Made by a program: the position numbers and the translations under genes. The notes beneath the pieces were generated by a model, which saw only the letters and a program-made list of their open reading frames with translations, was not told the DNA's origin and searched no databases. This document shows positions 28,425 through 37,717 of a stretch of DNA of 64,000 nt, in pieces. This DNA comes from Streptococcus phocae (GTDB taxonomy: Bacteria; Bacillota; Bacilli; Lactobacillales; Streptococcaceae). The DNA lies in assembly GCF_001302265.1 (NCBI RefSeq), contig NZ_LHQM01000005.1, forward strand, positions 1 to 64,000, written 5' to 3'. Position 1 is the first letter of the stretch. Each line of letters begins with the position of its first letter.

Positions 28425-28721
28425 CCCCTCGCTATATATCCAAAACCATAGCATTAACTAGAAGCCAATCATATCAACAGTTTAAGTGTTTTTATCTTGG
28501 TTAAAAATTCACTATTTTCATATTGGGCACTCTGAAAAGTTAGTTTTTTATGGTTTAAAAATTCCACGATTTTCCACTAATTTGGAATATGTCTATATTT
28601 GTCTATACATATTCAGGCAAAGATGCTATCCAATACGAAAATATTCCACTAGACATTATCTTTCGTAACCTTTTAAGGTGTCCGAAAAGTCCGACTTTCT
28701 GAATACTATAAGCTAAAAATG
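28425..28721. other. Intergenic region, nothing certain
   Basis: Only a 60-codon open frame without a ribosome site (28486-28668) lies here. Short repeats TGTCTATA (about 28590) and AAGTCCGA-like words were noticed but not interpreted. Confidence 0.4.
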
Positions 28722-28907
28722 TCAACATTTGTCAACTGATTTTAAGCGGTTGTTTTCTCGTTTGATTTCTTGCAACTCTCTGACAGTTGGATTATCACCA
28801 TTTTCAATCCGTTCAAGCTGTTCTTGCTTTTGGTCATCTGGTAGAGTGGCGATGAAGTAGAGGGCTTTTGTCCCTAAATGTTGGTACGTGCCAACATTTT
28901 CCAACAT
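28722..28907 (-). pseudogene. Truncated DUF3102-like phage gene
   Basis: A 61-residue protein whose GTYQHLGTKALYFIATLPDDQKQEQLERI and PTVRELQEIKREN segments look like the middle of DUF3102-type phage proteins, which are normally several times longer. Both ends of the family protein are missing. It may be a relic, or a small coding gene using the ATG at 28907. Function unknown. Confidence 0.45.
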
Positions 28908-29334
28908 TCCTAAATGCGATCATGTGTTCGTGTTTGGGAATAGTAGTCTACTATTCTCGGAGTTCAGCATTCTGCGCGTGATTAGTAGTTGCATAAAACA
29001 TTGTAATAATTTGCATAAAATTATTTTTATTCATTCAGATAATGCTAATGAATGATAAGAGTGATAAAGGATATACTAAAGCATTCAAATTAATTCACGA
29101 TACCTTGACCTAACCTTGACCTAGTTTTAAGACATGCAGAACTTCCCTGAAATAACCAAAAAAAGACCTCGCAAGTTTTCCACGCTCGCAAGGTCTCAAA
29201 AAAACTACTATTATATCACAATTTTCTTTTGTAATATTTCGAGTGACTACCCGATACCATTATTATACCATGATATGAACTAATCTAAAACCCTTTTGAT
29301 AATAGCTTGCCTGCTGATGGAAAGGTTTATCATC
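28908..29334. other. Regulatory region upstream of the island integrase
   Basis: This 427-base block has no gene. It holds a perfect palindrome GAATAGTAGTCTACTATTC (28938-28956), two TTGCATAAAA direct repeats (about 28991 and 29011), a tandem CCTTGACCTA pair (about 29102 and 29112), a hairpin AGACCT..AGGTCT with a minus-strand T run (about 29157-29196) and the 29-base repeat at 29287. Likely binding sites for integrase, excision factors or repressor. Confidence 0.5.
29287..29315. repeat. 29-base repeat, copy 2
   Basis: Ends 20 bases before the integrase ATG; near-identical to 25333-25361. Confidence 0.7.
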
Positions 29335-30480
29335 ATGAAAATAACAGAATACAAAAAGAAAAATGGCATGATCGTTTACCGTGCTAGCATCTATCTGGGT
29401 ATTGACCAGATAACAGGTAAGAGGGTAAAAACAAGTATAACAGGGAGAACGAAAAAAGAAGTTAATCAAAAGGCAAAGCACGCGCAGTTTAATTTCCTGT
29501 CTAACGGGTCAACGATTAAACAAAGAGTTGAGATTAAAACATTTAAAGAACTCAGTCATTTATGGCTTGAAACTTACAAACTAACAGTAAAACCTCAAAC
29601 TTATGATGCTACTGTTACTAGACTTAATCACCACGTTATACCAACTCTTGGTGATATGAAAGTTGATAAAATAACTGCTAGTGATGTTCAAATGCTGATT
29701 AATAGATTATCTAAATATTACGTTAATTATACTGCTGTACGCTCAATAATTCGAAAAGTTCTCCAACAGGGTGTATTGCTAGGTCTAGTAGATTATAACC
29801 CTGCAAGAGATATTATTTTACCAAGGAAGAAGCCGAATGGGAAACATAAGGTTAAATTTATTGACCCATCTGATTTAAAAGTTTTTTTAGAGCACTTAGA
29901 AAAGATTCAACACAGACGTTATAACCTTTATTTTGATAGTGTTCTTTATCAGCTCTTATTATCGACTGGTATAAGAATAGGTGAAGCCTGTGCGTTAGAA
30001 TGGGGAGATATTGACCTAGAAAATGGTACAATAACTATTAATAAAACTTACAATAAAAATTTGAAGTTTTTGAGTACAACCAAAACACAGTCGGGAAATA
30101 GAATGATTAGTGTTGATCAAAAGACTGTTAGGAACTTAAGACTCTACCAAATGAGACAGCGACAATTATTCAATGATGTTGATGCGCGTGAGCCAGAAGT
30201 GGTATTTGCGACACCGACGAAAACCTATTTTAACGCATCTACTAGACAAAGCGCTTTAGATACTAGATGTAGGGAAGTGGGGATTGAACGCTTTACCTTT
30301 CACGCTTTTAGACACACTCATGCTAGTCTATTGCTTAATGCTGGTATTAGTTATAAGGAACTTCAGTATCGTTTAGGGCATGCTAACATTAGTATGACTT
30401 TAGATACTTATGGTCATCTTTCTAAGGAGAAAGAAAAAGAGGCTGTCTCATACTACGAAAAAGCAATGAATAGCTTGTGA
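29335..30480 (+). CDS. int: Island tyrosine integrase
   Basis: A 381-residue phage-type recombinase. N-terminal arm-binding AP2-like domain (KKKNGMIVYRASIYLGID), SAM-like core-binding domain, then the catalytic domain with Arg in TGIRIGEACALEW (about residue 215), HAFRHTHASLLL (about 323), the LGH histidine and Tyr in LDTYGHL (about 365). The start at 29335 is chosen for the GGAAAGG site; the track-length frame adds 13 residues. It integrates the island at the mutL 5' end. It reads toward mutL, 94 bases away, with no terminator between. Confidence 0.93.
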   Translation: MKITEYKKKNGMIVYRASIYLGIDQITGKRVKTSITGRTKKEVNQKAKHAQFNFLSNGSTIKQRVEIKTFKELSHLWLETYKLTVKPQTYDATVTRLNHHVIPTLGDMKVDKITASDVQMLINRLSKYYVNYTAVRSIIRKVLQQGVLLGLVDYNPARDIILPRKKPNGKHKVKFIDPSDLKVFLEHLEKIQHRRYNLYFDSVLYQLLLSTGIRIGEACALEWGDIDLENGTITINKTYNKNLKFLSTTKTQSGNRMISVDQKTVRNLRLYQMRQRQLFNDVDAREPEVVFATPTKTYFNASTRQSALDTRCREVGIERFTFHAFRHTHASLLLNAGISYKELQYRLGHANISMTLDTYGHLSKEKEKEAVSYYEKAMNSL

Positions 30481-30500
30481 GTCCACAAAAAAGTCCACAA
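30480..30500. repeat. Right arm-type repeats of the island
   Basis: Two copies of AGTCCACAAA in tandem, directly at the integrase stop codon; probable integrase arm sites. Confidence 0.55.
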
Positions 30501-30540
30501 ATTAATATTTTGATAGGTGTAAACATAAAGAAAGCTTGTT

Positions 30541-30566
30541 ATATCAACGTTTAGAAAGTGTTAAAA
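30541..30566. repeat. attR of the chromosomal island
   Basis: Right copy of the 26-base repeat; one mismatch to 17555-17580. It ends nine bases before the mutL ATG and contains the only ribosome-site-like purines (AGAAAG) for mutL. Confidence 0.85.
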
Positions 30567-30574
30567 ACAAAATT

Positions 30575-32515
30575 ATGACAAACATTATTGAATTGCCTGA
30601 AGTTTTAGCCAATCAGATTGCAGCTGGTGAGGTCGTTGAGAGGCCAGCAAGTGTCGTTAAAGAATTGGTTGAAAACGCCATTGATGCTAAAAGTAGTCAG
30701 ATTACAATAGAGATTGAAGAATCTGGATTAAAGATGATTCAAATTACTGATAATGGTCAAGGAATGTCTCAAGAAGACCTTCCCTTAAGTTTGCGACGTC
30801 ATGCGACTAGTAAAATTAAAACCCAAAGTGATCTTTTTAGGATTCGCACGCTAGGCTTTCGTGGGGAAGCCTTGCCGTCGATAGCCTCTATCAGTAAAAT
30901 TACCATCAAAACAGCAGTAGAGGGAGCACCTCATGGCTCAGTACTAACTGCTTCTGGTGGGAAAATCGATCGCTTAGAGCCTGCGTCAACTCCGACAGGG
31001 ACCAAAATAAAGGTAGAAAGCTTGTTTTATAACACGCCAGCCCGCCTCAAGTATATGAAAAGTTTGCAGTCTGAATTAGCGCATATTGTAGATGTGACTA
31101 ATCGTCTCAGCCTAGCTCATCCAGAAATTGCTTTCACGTTGATTAGTGATGGTAAACCTTTAACCCAAACATCTGGGACAGGAGACCTCAAACGTGCCAT
31201 TGCTGGGATTTATGGTTTGACAACTGCAAAAAAAATGATTAGCATTTCAAATGCGGACTTGGATTTTGAGGTGGGAGGTTTTGTTAGCTTGCCTGAGTTA
31301 ACGAGGGCAAACCGGAATTACATCACCATTTTGATAAATGGCCGATATATCAAAAACTTCTTATTGAATAGGGCTATCCTTGATGGTTATGGTTCTAAAT
31401 TGATGGTTGGTCGATTTCCAATTGTTGTCCTTGATATCCAAATTGACCCTTATTTGGCAGATGTTAACGTCCATCCGACCAAGCAAGAAGTTAGAATCTC
31501 TAAAGAGAAGGAGCTCATGAGCTTAATCAGCTCAGCTATCTCAGATAGTCTGCAAGAGCAGTCCTTGATTCCAGATGCTTTAGAAAATCTGGCAAAATCT
31601 AGCACGAGAAGTTCATTCAAGCCTGAGCAGACAAGTTTGACGCTACAATCCTATCAAACCTATGACCCGTTTTCTCCAAATGATCAGACCGTTACAACAA
31701 CAGAAGTCTCAGAGAGCAGCCAGTTAGATTTTCAGTCGCTAGACAATCAGCAGGTCTCTACTGCGCAAGAAGCAAGGGTCAAGCATGCTGTTCGTCCTGA
31801 AGGAGAAGTTAACCATCAAGAGCATCCTGATATTGACGTGACCAACAAGCAAAAACTATCGCAAATGCTTGAGCGATTGGATCAAGAAGAGCAGTCTGTT
31901 TTTCCAGAGTTGGATTATTTTGGGCAAATGCACGGAACGTATCTCTTTGCTCAAGGTAAAGATGGGCTCTTTATCATCGATCAGCACGCGGCTCAAGAGC
32001 GAGTCAAGTATGAATATTATCGAGATAAAATTGGAGAAGTTGACAATAGTTTACAGCAGTTGTTAATGCCTTACTTGTTTGAATTTTCAGGGTCAGATTT
32101 TTTGAACCTCCAAGAAAAGATGCAGTTGTTAAATGATGTTGGCATTTATCTAGAACCGTATGGGGAAAATACGTTTATTCTCAGAGAGCACCCAGTTTGG
32201 ATGGCAGAAAGTGAAATTGAGTCTGGGGTATATGAGATGTGTGATATGTTGCTTTTAACAAATGATGTTTCTGTTAAAACCTATCGGGCAGAATTAGCGA
32301 TTATGATGAGTTGTAAACGGTCGATTAAAGCGAACCATCGGCTAGATGATTATTCAGCTAGGCACTTGCTGATGCAATTAGCCCAATGTAAAAACCCTTA
32401 TAATTGCCCTCATGGTAGACCAGTTTTGATTAATTTTAGCAAGGCTGACATGGAAAAAATGTTTCGTCGCATCCAAGAAAATCATACCAGTTTGAGAGAT
32501 TTGGGCAAATATTAA
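30575..32515 (+). CDS. mutL: DNA mismatch repair protein MutL
   Basis: A 646-residue protein. GHKL ATPase motifs: ELVENAIDA (about residue 34), DNGQGM (about 64) and TLGFRGEAL (about 93). The C-terminal endonuclease metal motif DQHA-x2-E-x4-E is present ([12 protein letters not shown]), with SCKRSIKA and CPHGRP, so it is a nicking MutL, as expected where MutH is absent. It starts [19 protein letters not shown] at ATG 30575, chosen from family conservation; the ribosome site is weak and lies within attR. It is cut off from mutS by accessory DNA and lies directly downstream of the island integrase. Confidence 0.97.
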   Translation: MTNIIELPEVLANQIAAGEVVERPASVVKELVENAIDAKSSQITIEIEESGLKMIQITDNGQGMSQEDLPLSLRRHATSKIKTQSDLFRIRTLGFRGEALPSIASISKITIKTAVEGAPHGSVLTASGGKIDRLEPASTPTGTKIKVESLFYNTPARLKYMKSLQSELAHIVDVTNRLSLAHPEIAFTLISDGKPLTQTSGTGDLKRAIAGIYGLTTAKKMISISNADLDFEVGGFVSLPELTRANRNYITILINGRYIKNFLLNRAILDGYGSKLMVGRFPIVVLDIQIDPYLADVNVHPTKQEVRISKEKELMSLISSAISDSLQEQSLIPDALENLAKSSTRSSFKPEQTSLTLQSYQTYDPFSPNDQTVTTTEVSESSQLDFQSLDNQQVSTAQEARVKHAVRPEGEVNHQEHPDIDVTNKQKLSQMLERLDQEEQSVFPELDYFGQMHGTYLFAQGKDGLFIIDQHAAQERVKYEYYRDKIGEVDNSLQQLLMPYLFEFSGSDFLNLQEKMQLLNDVGIYLEPYGENTFILREHPVWMAESEIESGVYEMCDMLLLTNDVSVKTYRAELAIMMSCKRSIKANHRLDDYSARHLLMQLAQCKNPYNCPHGRPVLINFSKADMEKMFRRIQENHTSLRDLGKY

Positions 32516-32589
32516 GAGAGTTACTAGATATCAGTGGATGAAACGTTTGTTGACGTTCAGCGTTTCTAGAGATAATGAAAAGAGGAAGC

Positions 32590-33183
32590 ATGTACGATTA
32601 CATCAAAGGCCGATTGGCTAAGATTACCGCAAAGCATATTGTGGTTGAAACATATGGGATAGGGTACGTGATCAATGTTGCGAATCCCTATAGCTTTACA
32701 GATAGTGTCAACCAAGATGTTATTATTTACCTACACCAAGTCATCCGAGAAGATGCTCAACTATTGTTTGGTTTTCACACAGAAGACGAAAAAGAAATCT
32801 TTTTGAAGCTCATTTCAGTATCTGGGATAGGTCCAATGACAGCGTTGGCCATTGTGGCTGTTGATGACAATCAAGGTCTTGTCAACGCTATTGACACTAG
32901 TGATATTAAATACCTGATGAAATTTCCAAAGATTGGGAAAAAAACGGCCCAGCAAATGGTGCTTGATTTAGCAGGAAAATTTGTCGAAGCCCCTAAAAGT
33001 GCAGGCAAGGAAACCAAAGCCAAAGGTGGCTCTAATACCTCTCTTGATGAAGCCATCGAAGCTTTACTAGCTTTGGGCTATAAGGCAGCTGAGTTGAAAA
33101 AAATTCGAGCTTTCTTTGAAGGGACTAATGAGACCGCTGAGCAGTACATCAAATCTGCCCTCAAGATGCTTATGAAAGGATAG
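32590..33183 (+). CDS. ruvA: Holliday junction DNA helicase subunit RuvA
   Basis: A 197-residue protein with an N-terminal OB domain ([21 protein letters not shown]), two helix-hairpin-helix motifs ([16 protein letters not shown], about residue 75; [16 protein letters not shown], about 112) and a C-terminal RuvB-binding three-helix domain. It tetramerises on four-way junctions and loads RuvB, whose gene is elsewhere. Start at 32590 by the AGAGGA ribosome site. Downstream of mutL, probably co-transcribed. Confidence 0.96.
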   Translation: MYDYIKGRLAKITAKHIVVETYGIGYVINVANPYSFTDSVNQDVIIYLHQVIREDAQLLFGFHTEDEKEIFLKLISVSGIGPMTALAIVAVDDNQGLVNAIDTSDIKYLMKFPKIGKKTAQQMVLDLAGKFVEAPKSAGKETKAKGGSNTSLDEAIEALLALGYKAAELKKIRAFFEGTNETAEQYIKSALKMLMKG

Positions 33184-33193
33184 GTGTTCCACA

Positions 33194-33217
33194 TGAAACG
33201 CCTTTGGCTTTATTGAC
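33194..33217 (+). pseudogene. Possible stub of tag (3-methyladenine glycosylase I)
   Basis: Directly after ruvA an AGGTG ribosome site precedes ATGAAACGC and only seven codons before TGA. In related streptococci tag lies here and begins MKRC. A deletion that left the first codons and the unit terminator would explain it. The stub is too short to be certain. Confidence 0.3.
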
Positions 33218-33255
33218 CTGTCAATAGGATGGGGCAAACACAAGTATTGCCAAAA

Positions 33256-33288
33256 TTCTCTAATTCTTCGTGAATTGGGGATTTTTTT
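33256..33288 (+). terminator. Terminator of the mutL-ruvA unit
   Basis: TCTCTAATTC / GAATTGGGGA stem (with G-T pairs), TTCGT loop, seven T. Confidence 0.8.
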
Positions 33289-33307
33289 GTTAAAATATAA
33301 TCAGGAT

Positions 33308-33315
33308 TACGAATA
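33308..33315 (+). promoter_or_regulatory. CIN box (SigX/ComX promoter) of cinA-recA
   Basis: TACGAATA, the exact combox recognised by the competence sigma factor SigX of streptococci, lies 17 bases before the cinA start. This places cinA, and by read-through recA, in the late competence regulon. Confidence 0.85.
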
Positions 33316-33332
33316 GATAAGTAGGTGGCAAA

Positions 33333-34604
33333 ATGAAAGCTGAACTAATTGCGGTAGGTACAGAGATTTTGACGGGTCAGATTGTGAACACCAATGCTCA
33401 ATTTTTATCTGAGAAAATGGCAGAGCTAGGGATTGATGTTTACTTTCAAACAGCTGTTGGTGATAACGAGGAGCGTTTAATGTCAGTGATTGACATCGCT
33501 AGCCAGCGAAGTGATTTGGTTATTTTATGTGGGGGACTCGGCCCAACACAGGATGACTTGACTAAACAAACCTTATCTAAATACTTAGGAAAAGACTTGG
33601 TTTTTGACCCGCAGGCTATGCAACGTTTGGACGGTTTCTTTGCTAGTCGACAGCAAACGTCTCGAACACCTAATAACGAACGTCAGGCTCAGGTAATCGA
33701 TGGTTCAACCCCTCTGCAAAATAAAACAGGGCTTGCAGTTGGTAGCATGATAACTGTTGATGATGTGACCTATGTTGTTTTACCAGGACCACCAAATGAA
33801 CTTAAACCAATGGTTAATGGTGAGTTGATACCTTTGCTATCAAAAAGTCAAACACAGTTATATTCGAGGGTTTTACGCTTGTTTGGCATTGGTGAAAGTC
33901 AACTAACAACTGTTTTAGCAGACATCATTGAAGGGCAGACAGATCCGACAATTGCTCCCTATGCTAAAACTGGTGAGGTCACCCTTCGGTTATCAACAAA
34001 AGCGTCGAATAGCAACCTTGCCAAAGAAAAGTTAGATCAGTTAGAAGCTAAGTTGCTAGCTAGGAAAAATCAAGATGGTCAGCTATTGGGTGACTTGCTC
34101 TACGGGTATGGTGAGGATAACTCACTAGCGCGTGAGACGGTAACTTTATTAAAGCAAGCAGGAAAGAGAATAACTGCAGCAGAAAGTTTGACTGCTGGGC
34201 TTTTTCAAGCGAATTTAGCGGATGTTGCAGGAGTGTCCCAAGTCTTTAGCGGTGGTTTTATCACGTATAGCATAGAAGAAAAAGCAAAAATGCTTGGTAT
34301 TTCTATGCAAGATTTGCAAACGCATGGCGTCGTTAGTGCCTTTACAGCCGAGCAAATGGCTAGTCAAGCACGTCAACTGACCAATGCTGATATTGCGGTT
34401 AGTCTAACAGGTGTTGCTGGGCCAGACACATTAGAAGGTTATCCCGCAGGTACAGTTTTCATTGGTCTTGCCACGACACAAAAAGTAATGTCTTATAGGG
34501 TCAATATTGGTAGCCGTGGTCGCGCGGAAGTTCGCCATATTGCATGCTTACATGCCTTTAACTTGGTCCGAAAAACTTTATTAAACCCTGAAAATTTGCT
34601 ATAA
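33333..34604 (+). CDS. cinA: Competence-damage protein CinA
   Basis: A 423-residue protein. The N-terminal molybdopterin-binding-like domain has [13 protein letters not shown] (about residue 68); the C-terminal CinA/PncC nicotinamide-nucleotide amidase-type domain has [12 protein letters not shown] (about 280) and SLTGVAGPD (about 358). It is competence-induced and thought to help bring RecA to the membrane. TAGGTGG ribosome site. It heads the cinA-recA unit and is preceded by a CIN box. Confidence 0.95.
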   Translation: MKAELIAVGTEILTGQIVNTNAQFLSEKMAELGIDVYFQTAVGDNEERLMSVIDIASQRSDLVILCGGLGPTQDDLTKQTLSKYLGKDLVFDPQAMQRLDGFFASRQQTSRTPNNERQAQVIDGSTPLQNKTGLAVGSMITVDDVTYVVLPGPPNELKPMVNGELIPLLSKSQTQLYSRVLRLFGIGESQLTTVLADIIEGQTDPTIAPYAKTGEVTLRLSTKASNSNLAKEKLDQLEAKLLARKNQDGQLLGDLLYGYGEDNSLARETVTLLKQAGKRITAAESLTAGLFQANLADVAGVSQVFSGGFITYSIEEKAKMLGISMQDLQTHGVVSAFTAEQMASQARQLTNADIAVSLTGVAGPDTLEGYPAGTVFIGLATTQKVMSYRVNIGSRGRAEVRHIACLHAFNLVRKTLLNPENLL

Positions 34605-34605
34605 T
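34577..34605 (+). promoter_or_regulatory. recA housekeeping promoter
   Basis: TTTATT-17-TATAAT, with the -10 box covering the cinA stop codon, should give recA its competence-independent expression. Confidence 0.6.
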
Positions 34606-34716
34606 GGCAATACTGCAAATTAGGAAACAGACAGAGTCATCAAAATCCCTAGCACAGAGTTGAATCAGTGTGATGAGTCGCGATGCCCTGTTAGCCCTAA
34701 CATAGAGGAGAAAATA

Positions 34717-35850
34717 TTGGCAAAAAAGATTAGAAAAACAGAAGAAATTACAAAAAAATTTGGTGATGAACGCCGTAAAGCTTTGGATGATGCCCTAAAA
34801 ATCATTGAAAAAGACTTTGGGAAAGGTGCAGTTATGCGCCTCGGTGAGCGTGCTGAGCAAAAAGTTCAAGTCATGAGCTCTGGCAGTTTAGCGCTAGATA
34901 TTGCTTTGGGAGCAGGCGGTTATCCTAAAGGACGTATTGTCGAAATCTACGGACCAGAATCGTCAGGTAAAACAACCGTTGCCTTACATGCGGTTGCTCA
35001 GGCACAAAAAGAAGGTGGCGTAGCAGCTTTTATCGATGCAGAGCACGCTTTAGACCCTGCCTATGCGGCCTCTCTTGGTGTTGATATTGATGAATTATTG
35101 TTATCGCAACCAGATTCAGGTGAGCAAGGTCTAGAAATTGCTGGGAAACTAATTGATTCCGGTGCGGTTGACATGGTAGTTATTGACTCAGTAGCAGCTT
35201 TGGTACCTCGTGCGGAGATTGATGGAGACATCGGAGACAGTCACGTTGGGCTACAGGCACGTATGATGAGTCAAGCCATGCGCAAACTATCAGCTTCGAT
35301 TAACAAGACCAAAACGATTGCAATCTTTATCAACCAGTTGCGTGAAAAAGTAGGGGTCATGTTTGGAAATCCTGAGACAACTCCAGGTGGTCGTGCTTTG
35401 AAATTCTACGCTTCTGTTCGACTAGATGTTCGTGGGAATACCCAAATCAAGGGCACAGGCGATCAAAAAGATAGCAGCATTGGTAAAGAGACTAAAATTA
35501 AGGTTGTTAAAAACAAAGTGGCTCCACCATTCAAAGTAGCCGAAGTGGAGATTATGTATGGTGAGGGTATCTCTCGTACAGGGGAACTTGTTAAGATAGC
35601 ATCAGACCTTGATATTATCCAAAAAGCCGGCGCGTGGTTCTCATACAATGGTGAAAAAATCGGACAAGGATCTGAAAATGCTAAGAAATATTTGTCAGAT
35701 CACCCAGAAATGTTTGAAGAGATTGACCACAAGGTTCGTGTCAAAGTTGGTCTGATTGAAGATACCACAGTGGCAAAGACAGAAACAGTCATTGAAGAGC
35801 CAGAAGAACTTGCTTTGGGACTTGATGCTACTATTGAAATTGAAGATTAA
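34717..35850 (+). CDS. recA: Recombinase RecA
   Basis: A 377-residue RecA with Walker [10 protein letters not shown] (about residue 75), Walker [11 protein letters not shown] (about 150), loop L2 region and an acidic C-terminal tail ([18 protein letters not shown]). The start is a TTG at 34717 behind the strong GAGGAG site, giving [10 protein letters not shown]; the upstream ATG frame at 34660 lacks a ribosome site and conservation. Drives recombination and transformation; partly under the cinA CIN box. Confidence 0.97.
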   Translation: MAKKIRKTEEITKKFGDERRKALDDALKIIEKDFGKGAVMRLGERAEQKVQVMSSGSLALDIALGAGGYPKGRIVEIYGPESSGKTTVALHAVAQAQKEGGVAAFIDAEHALDPAYAASLGVDIDELLLSQPDSGEQGLEIAGKLIDSGAVDMVVIDSVAALVPRAEIDGDIGDSHVGLQARMMSQAMRKLSASINKTKTIAIFINQLREKVGVMFGNPETTPGGRALKFYASVRLDVRGNTQIKGTGDQKDSSIGKETKIKVVKNKVAPPFKVAEVEIMYGEGISRTGELVKIASDLDIIQKAGAWFSYNGEKIGQGSENAKKYLSDHPEMFEEIDHKVRVKVGLIEDTTVAKTETVIEEPEELALGLDATIEIED

Positions 35851-35878
35851 AAAAAGCAGTCATTAGGACTGCTTTTTA
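35851..35878 (+). terminator. Terminator after recA
   Basis: AAAAAGCAGT / ACTGCTTTTT stem with loop CATTAGG, starting at the stop codon. Confidence 0.9.
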
Positions 35879-36033
35879 TGAAATCGTCACAAAGGCATCA
35901 CTTGTAACAGAAAGTACCCTCTAAAAATGTTAGGTATTTGAATAAAAAGCCTGGTGATAGAACAAAAATACTAGAGAAGTCATCAGAAAAGACTAACAAA
36001 AGCAACTTTTAGCCAAAAATAATAGGGAAAAAC

Positions 36034-36063
36034 ATAAATATAGGTCTTTGGACCTATATTTAT
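36034..36063. repeat. Perfect 13-base inverted repeat upstream of spx
   Basis: ATAAATATAGGTC / GACCTATATTTAT with a TTTG loop and no T run, so not a standard terminator. It lies about 55 bases before the spx start and could be an operator or an mRNA hairpin. Confidence 0.6.
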
Positions 36064-36117
36064 TAGAGGTTAACTGTGTTACAATAGAGCTATCACGAGA
36101 TAGAAAGTGAGAACAAC

Positions 36118-36516
36118 ATGATTAAAATTTATACGATTTCAAGTTGTACGAGCTGTAAAAAAGCCAAAACATGGCTTAATGCACACAAGCTCCCTTATAA
36201 AGAACAGAATTTAGGAAAAGAACCTCTTTCAAAAGAAGAAATTTTAGCAATCTTATCAAAAACAGAAAATGGTGTGGAGAGTATTGTTTCTTCTAAGAAC
36301 CGTTACGCCAAAGCTCTAAACTGTGATATTGAAGACCTTAGTGTCAACGAAGTGATTGATTTGATTCAAGAAAATCCTCGTATTCTTAAAAGTCCTATAT
36401 TGATTGATGATAAACGTTTACAAGTTGGTTATAAAGAAGACGATATTCGTGCCTTCTTGCCTCGTTCTATCCGTAACATCGAAAATACCGAGGCCCGCTT
36501 GCGCGCAGCCTTGTAA
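36118..36516 (+). CDS. spx: Spx/ArsC-family transcriptional regulator
   Basis: A 132-residue thioredoxin-fold protein with the redox switch CTSC at residues 10-13 and the ArsC-like SPILIDDKRLQVGY segment (about residue 92). Spx binds the RNA polymerase alpha C-terminal domain and adjusts transcription under oxidative stress. Streptococci carry two to four paralogues (SpxA1/SpxA2 and shorter ones), and the exact one is not decided here. ATG at 36118 behind GAGAAC, a weak ribosome site. Confidence 0.9.
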   Translation: MIKIYTISSCTSCKKAKTWLNAHKLPYKEQNLGKEPLSKEEILAILSKTENGVESIVSSKNRYAKALNCDIEDLSVNEVIDLIQENPRILKSPILIDDKRLQVGYKEDDIRAFLPRSIRNIENTEARLRAAL

Positions 36517-36522
36517 AAACAG

Positions 36523-36546
36523 AAGCTCTTTTTGAGCTTTTTTTCT
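36523..36546 (+). terminator. Terminator after spx
   Basis: AAGCTC / GAGCTT stem, T5 loop, then eight T. Confidence 0.85.
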
Positions 36547-36631
36547 TTTGTAGTGACCTGAATTCTTGTTTATTAGAAAAAAATAAGCTATAATAAAGCA
36601 TAGCACTTAATGTTAGAAAGAAGGTGTAAGT

Positions 36632-36901
36632 ATGGGATTTACAGATGAAACAGTCCGCTTTAATTTAGATGATGGTGACAAAAAGCAAATCAGTGAAACA
36701 CTGACAGCGGTGTACCATTCTTTGGATGAAAAAGGCTATAATCCAATCAATCAAATCGTAGGTTATGTCTTGAGTGGGGACCCTGCTTATGTTCCTCGTT
36801 ACAATGATGCTCGAAATCAAATCCGTAAGTATGAACGCGATGAAATCGTCGAAGAGCTCGTTCGCTATTATTTACAAGGAAATGGGATAGACGTTAAATG
36901 A
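36632..36901 (+). CDS. ireB: IreB family regulator (UPF0297)
   Basis: An 89-residue protein beginning [18 protein letters not shown], the conserved start of IreB/YrzL, a small dimeric substrate of the PASTA kinase that restrains cephalosporin resistance in enterococci. Conserved three-gene unit with ruvX (overlap of 4 bases) and a DUF1292 gene. AAGAAGGTG ribosome site. Confidence 0.93.
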   Translation: MGFTDETVRFNLDDGDKKQISETLTAVYHSLDEKGYNPINQIVGYVLSGDPAYVPRYNDARNQIRKYERDEIVEELVRYYLQGNGIDVK

Positions 36902-37317
36902 GAATAATGGGACTGGATGTTGGCTCCAAAACGGTTGGTGTAGCCATTAGTGATCCACTTGGTTTTACTGCCCAAGGACTTGAAATTATCAAAATTGATG
37001 AAGAAAAAGAACAATTTGGTTTTGACAGATTAGCTGAACTTGTAAACCACTATCAGGTGACGACCTTTGTCGTTGGTTTGCCTAAAAACATGAACAACAC
37101 TAGTGGACCGAGGGTAGAAGCAAGTAAGGCCTATGGTGAGAAGCTAGAAGCGCTTTTTAATCTGCCTGTTTACTATCAAGATGAACGTCTATCAACTGTT
37201 GAGGCTGAGCGGATGTTGATTGAACAAGCCGATATTAGTCGTGGCAAACGTAAAAAAGTTATTGATAAGTTGGCTGCACAGCTCATTTTGCAGAATTATT
37301 TAAACCGTAATTATTAA
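36898..37317 (+). CDS. ruvX: Holliday junction resolvase-like RuvX/YqgF
   Basis: A 139-residue RNase H-fold protein with [16 protein letters not shown] (residues 4-19; catalytic Asp), [13 protein letters not shown] (about 60) and [16 protein letters not shown] (about 95). YqgF family members are linked to pre-16S rRNA processing and junction resolution. It overlaps ireB by 4 bases as ATGA. Confidence 0.95.
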   Translation: MRIMGLDVGSKTVGVAISDPLGFTAQGLEIIKIDEEKEQFGFDRLAELVNHYQVTTFVVGLPKNMNNTSGPRVEASKAYGEKLEALFNLPVYYQDERLSTVEAERMLIEQADISRGKRKKVIDKLAAQLILQNYLNRNY

Positions 37318-37327
37318 GGAGAAAAAA

Positions 37328-37627
37328 ATGACACATAATCATGATCACGAACATGAAGTAATTACCCTAGTGGACGAACAAGGGAACGAAACATTATTCG
37401 AAATTTTATTAACCATCGATGGACGCGAAGAGTTTGGTAAAAACTATGTTTTATTAGTACCTGCTGGCTCAGAAGAAAGCGATGCAGGCGAAGTAGAAAT
37501 TCAAGCCTATTCATTTACAGAAAATGAAGATGGTACTGAAGGAGACTTGCAACCAATCCCTGAGGACTCAGATGCTGAGTGGAATATGATTGAAGAAGTC
37601 TTTAATAGCTTTTTAGACGAAGAATAA
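37328..37627 (+). CDS. DUF1292 protein (UPF0473)
   Basis: A 99-residue, very acidic protein with a histidine-rich start ([10 protein letters not shown]) and the family core [20 protein letters not shown]. Third gene of the conserved ireB-ruvX-DUF1292 unit, with an AAGGAG ribosome site and a terminator downstream. Function unknown. Confidence 0.92.
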   Translation: MTHNHDHEHEVITLVDEQGNETLFEILLTIDGREEFGKNYVLLVPAGSEESDAGEVEIQAYSFTENEDGTEGDLQPIPEDSDAEWNMIEEVFNSFLDEE

Positions 37628-37630
37628 GAG

Positions 37631-37653
37631 ATAGCCTTAGGGGCTATTTTTTT
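37631..37653 (+). terminator. Terminator of ireB-ruvX-DUF1292
   Basis: ATAGCC / GGCTAT stem with loop TTAGG, seven T. Confidence 0.85.
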
Positions 37654-37717
37654 GCATAAATTGACTAAACCCTAGATTTTGTTATACTGGTTGTATGACA
37701 TTTCAAGGAGAAAACGA

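Larger units (their letters stand above)
17563..30566. mobile_element. SpyCI-type phage-like chromosomal island at mutL
   Basis: About 13 kb bounded by an imperfect repeat at the mutL 5' end. It carries a tyrosine integrase beside attR, a divergent CI-like repressor and Cro, Rha and BRO regulators, a primase-polymerase plus D5 helicase, ArpU/sigma-like regulators, and a cargo exoprotein gene beside attL. No capsid, tail, large terminase or lysis gene is present. Size, site and content match the SpyCI islands of S. pyogenes, which excise in early growth and reintegrate later, switching mutL expression. Arm-type AGTCCACAAA repeats lie near both ends. Confidence 0.9.

Noticed and set aside
28486..28668. 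60-codon plus-strand ORF after the island repressor
   Set aside because: No ribosome site, unusual composition (many aromatic residues, AT-driven), no recognisable domain.
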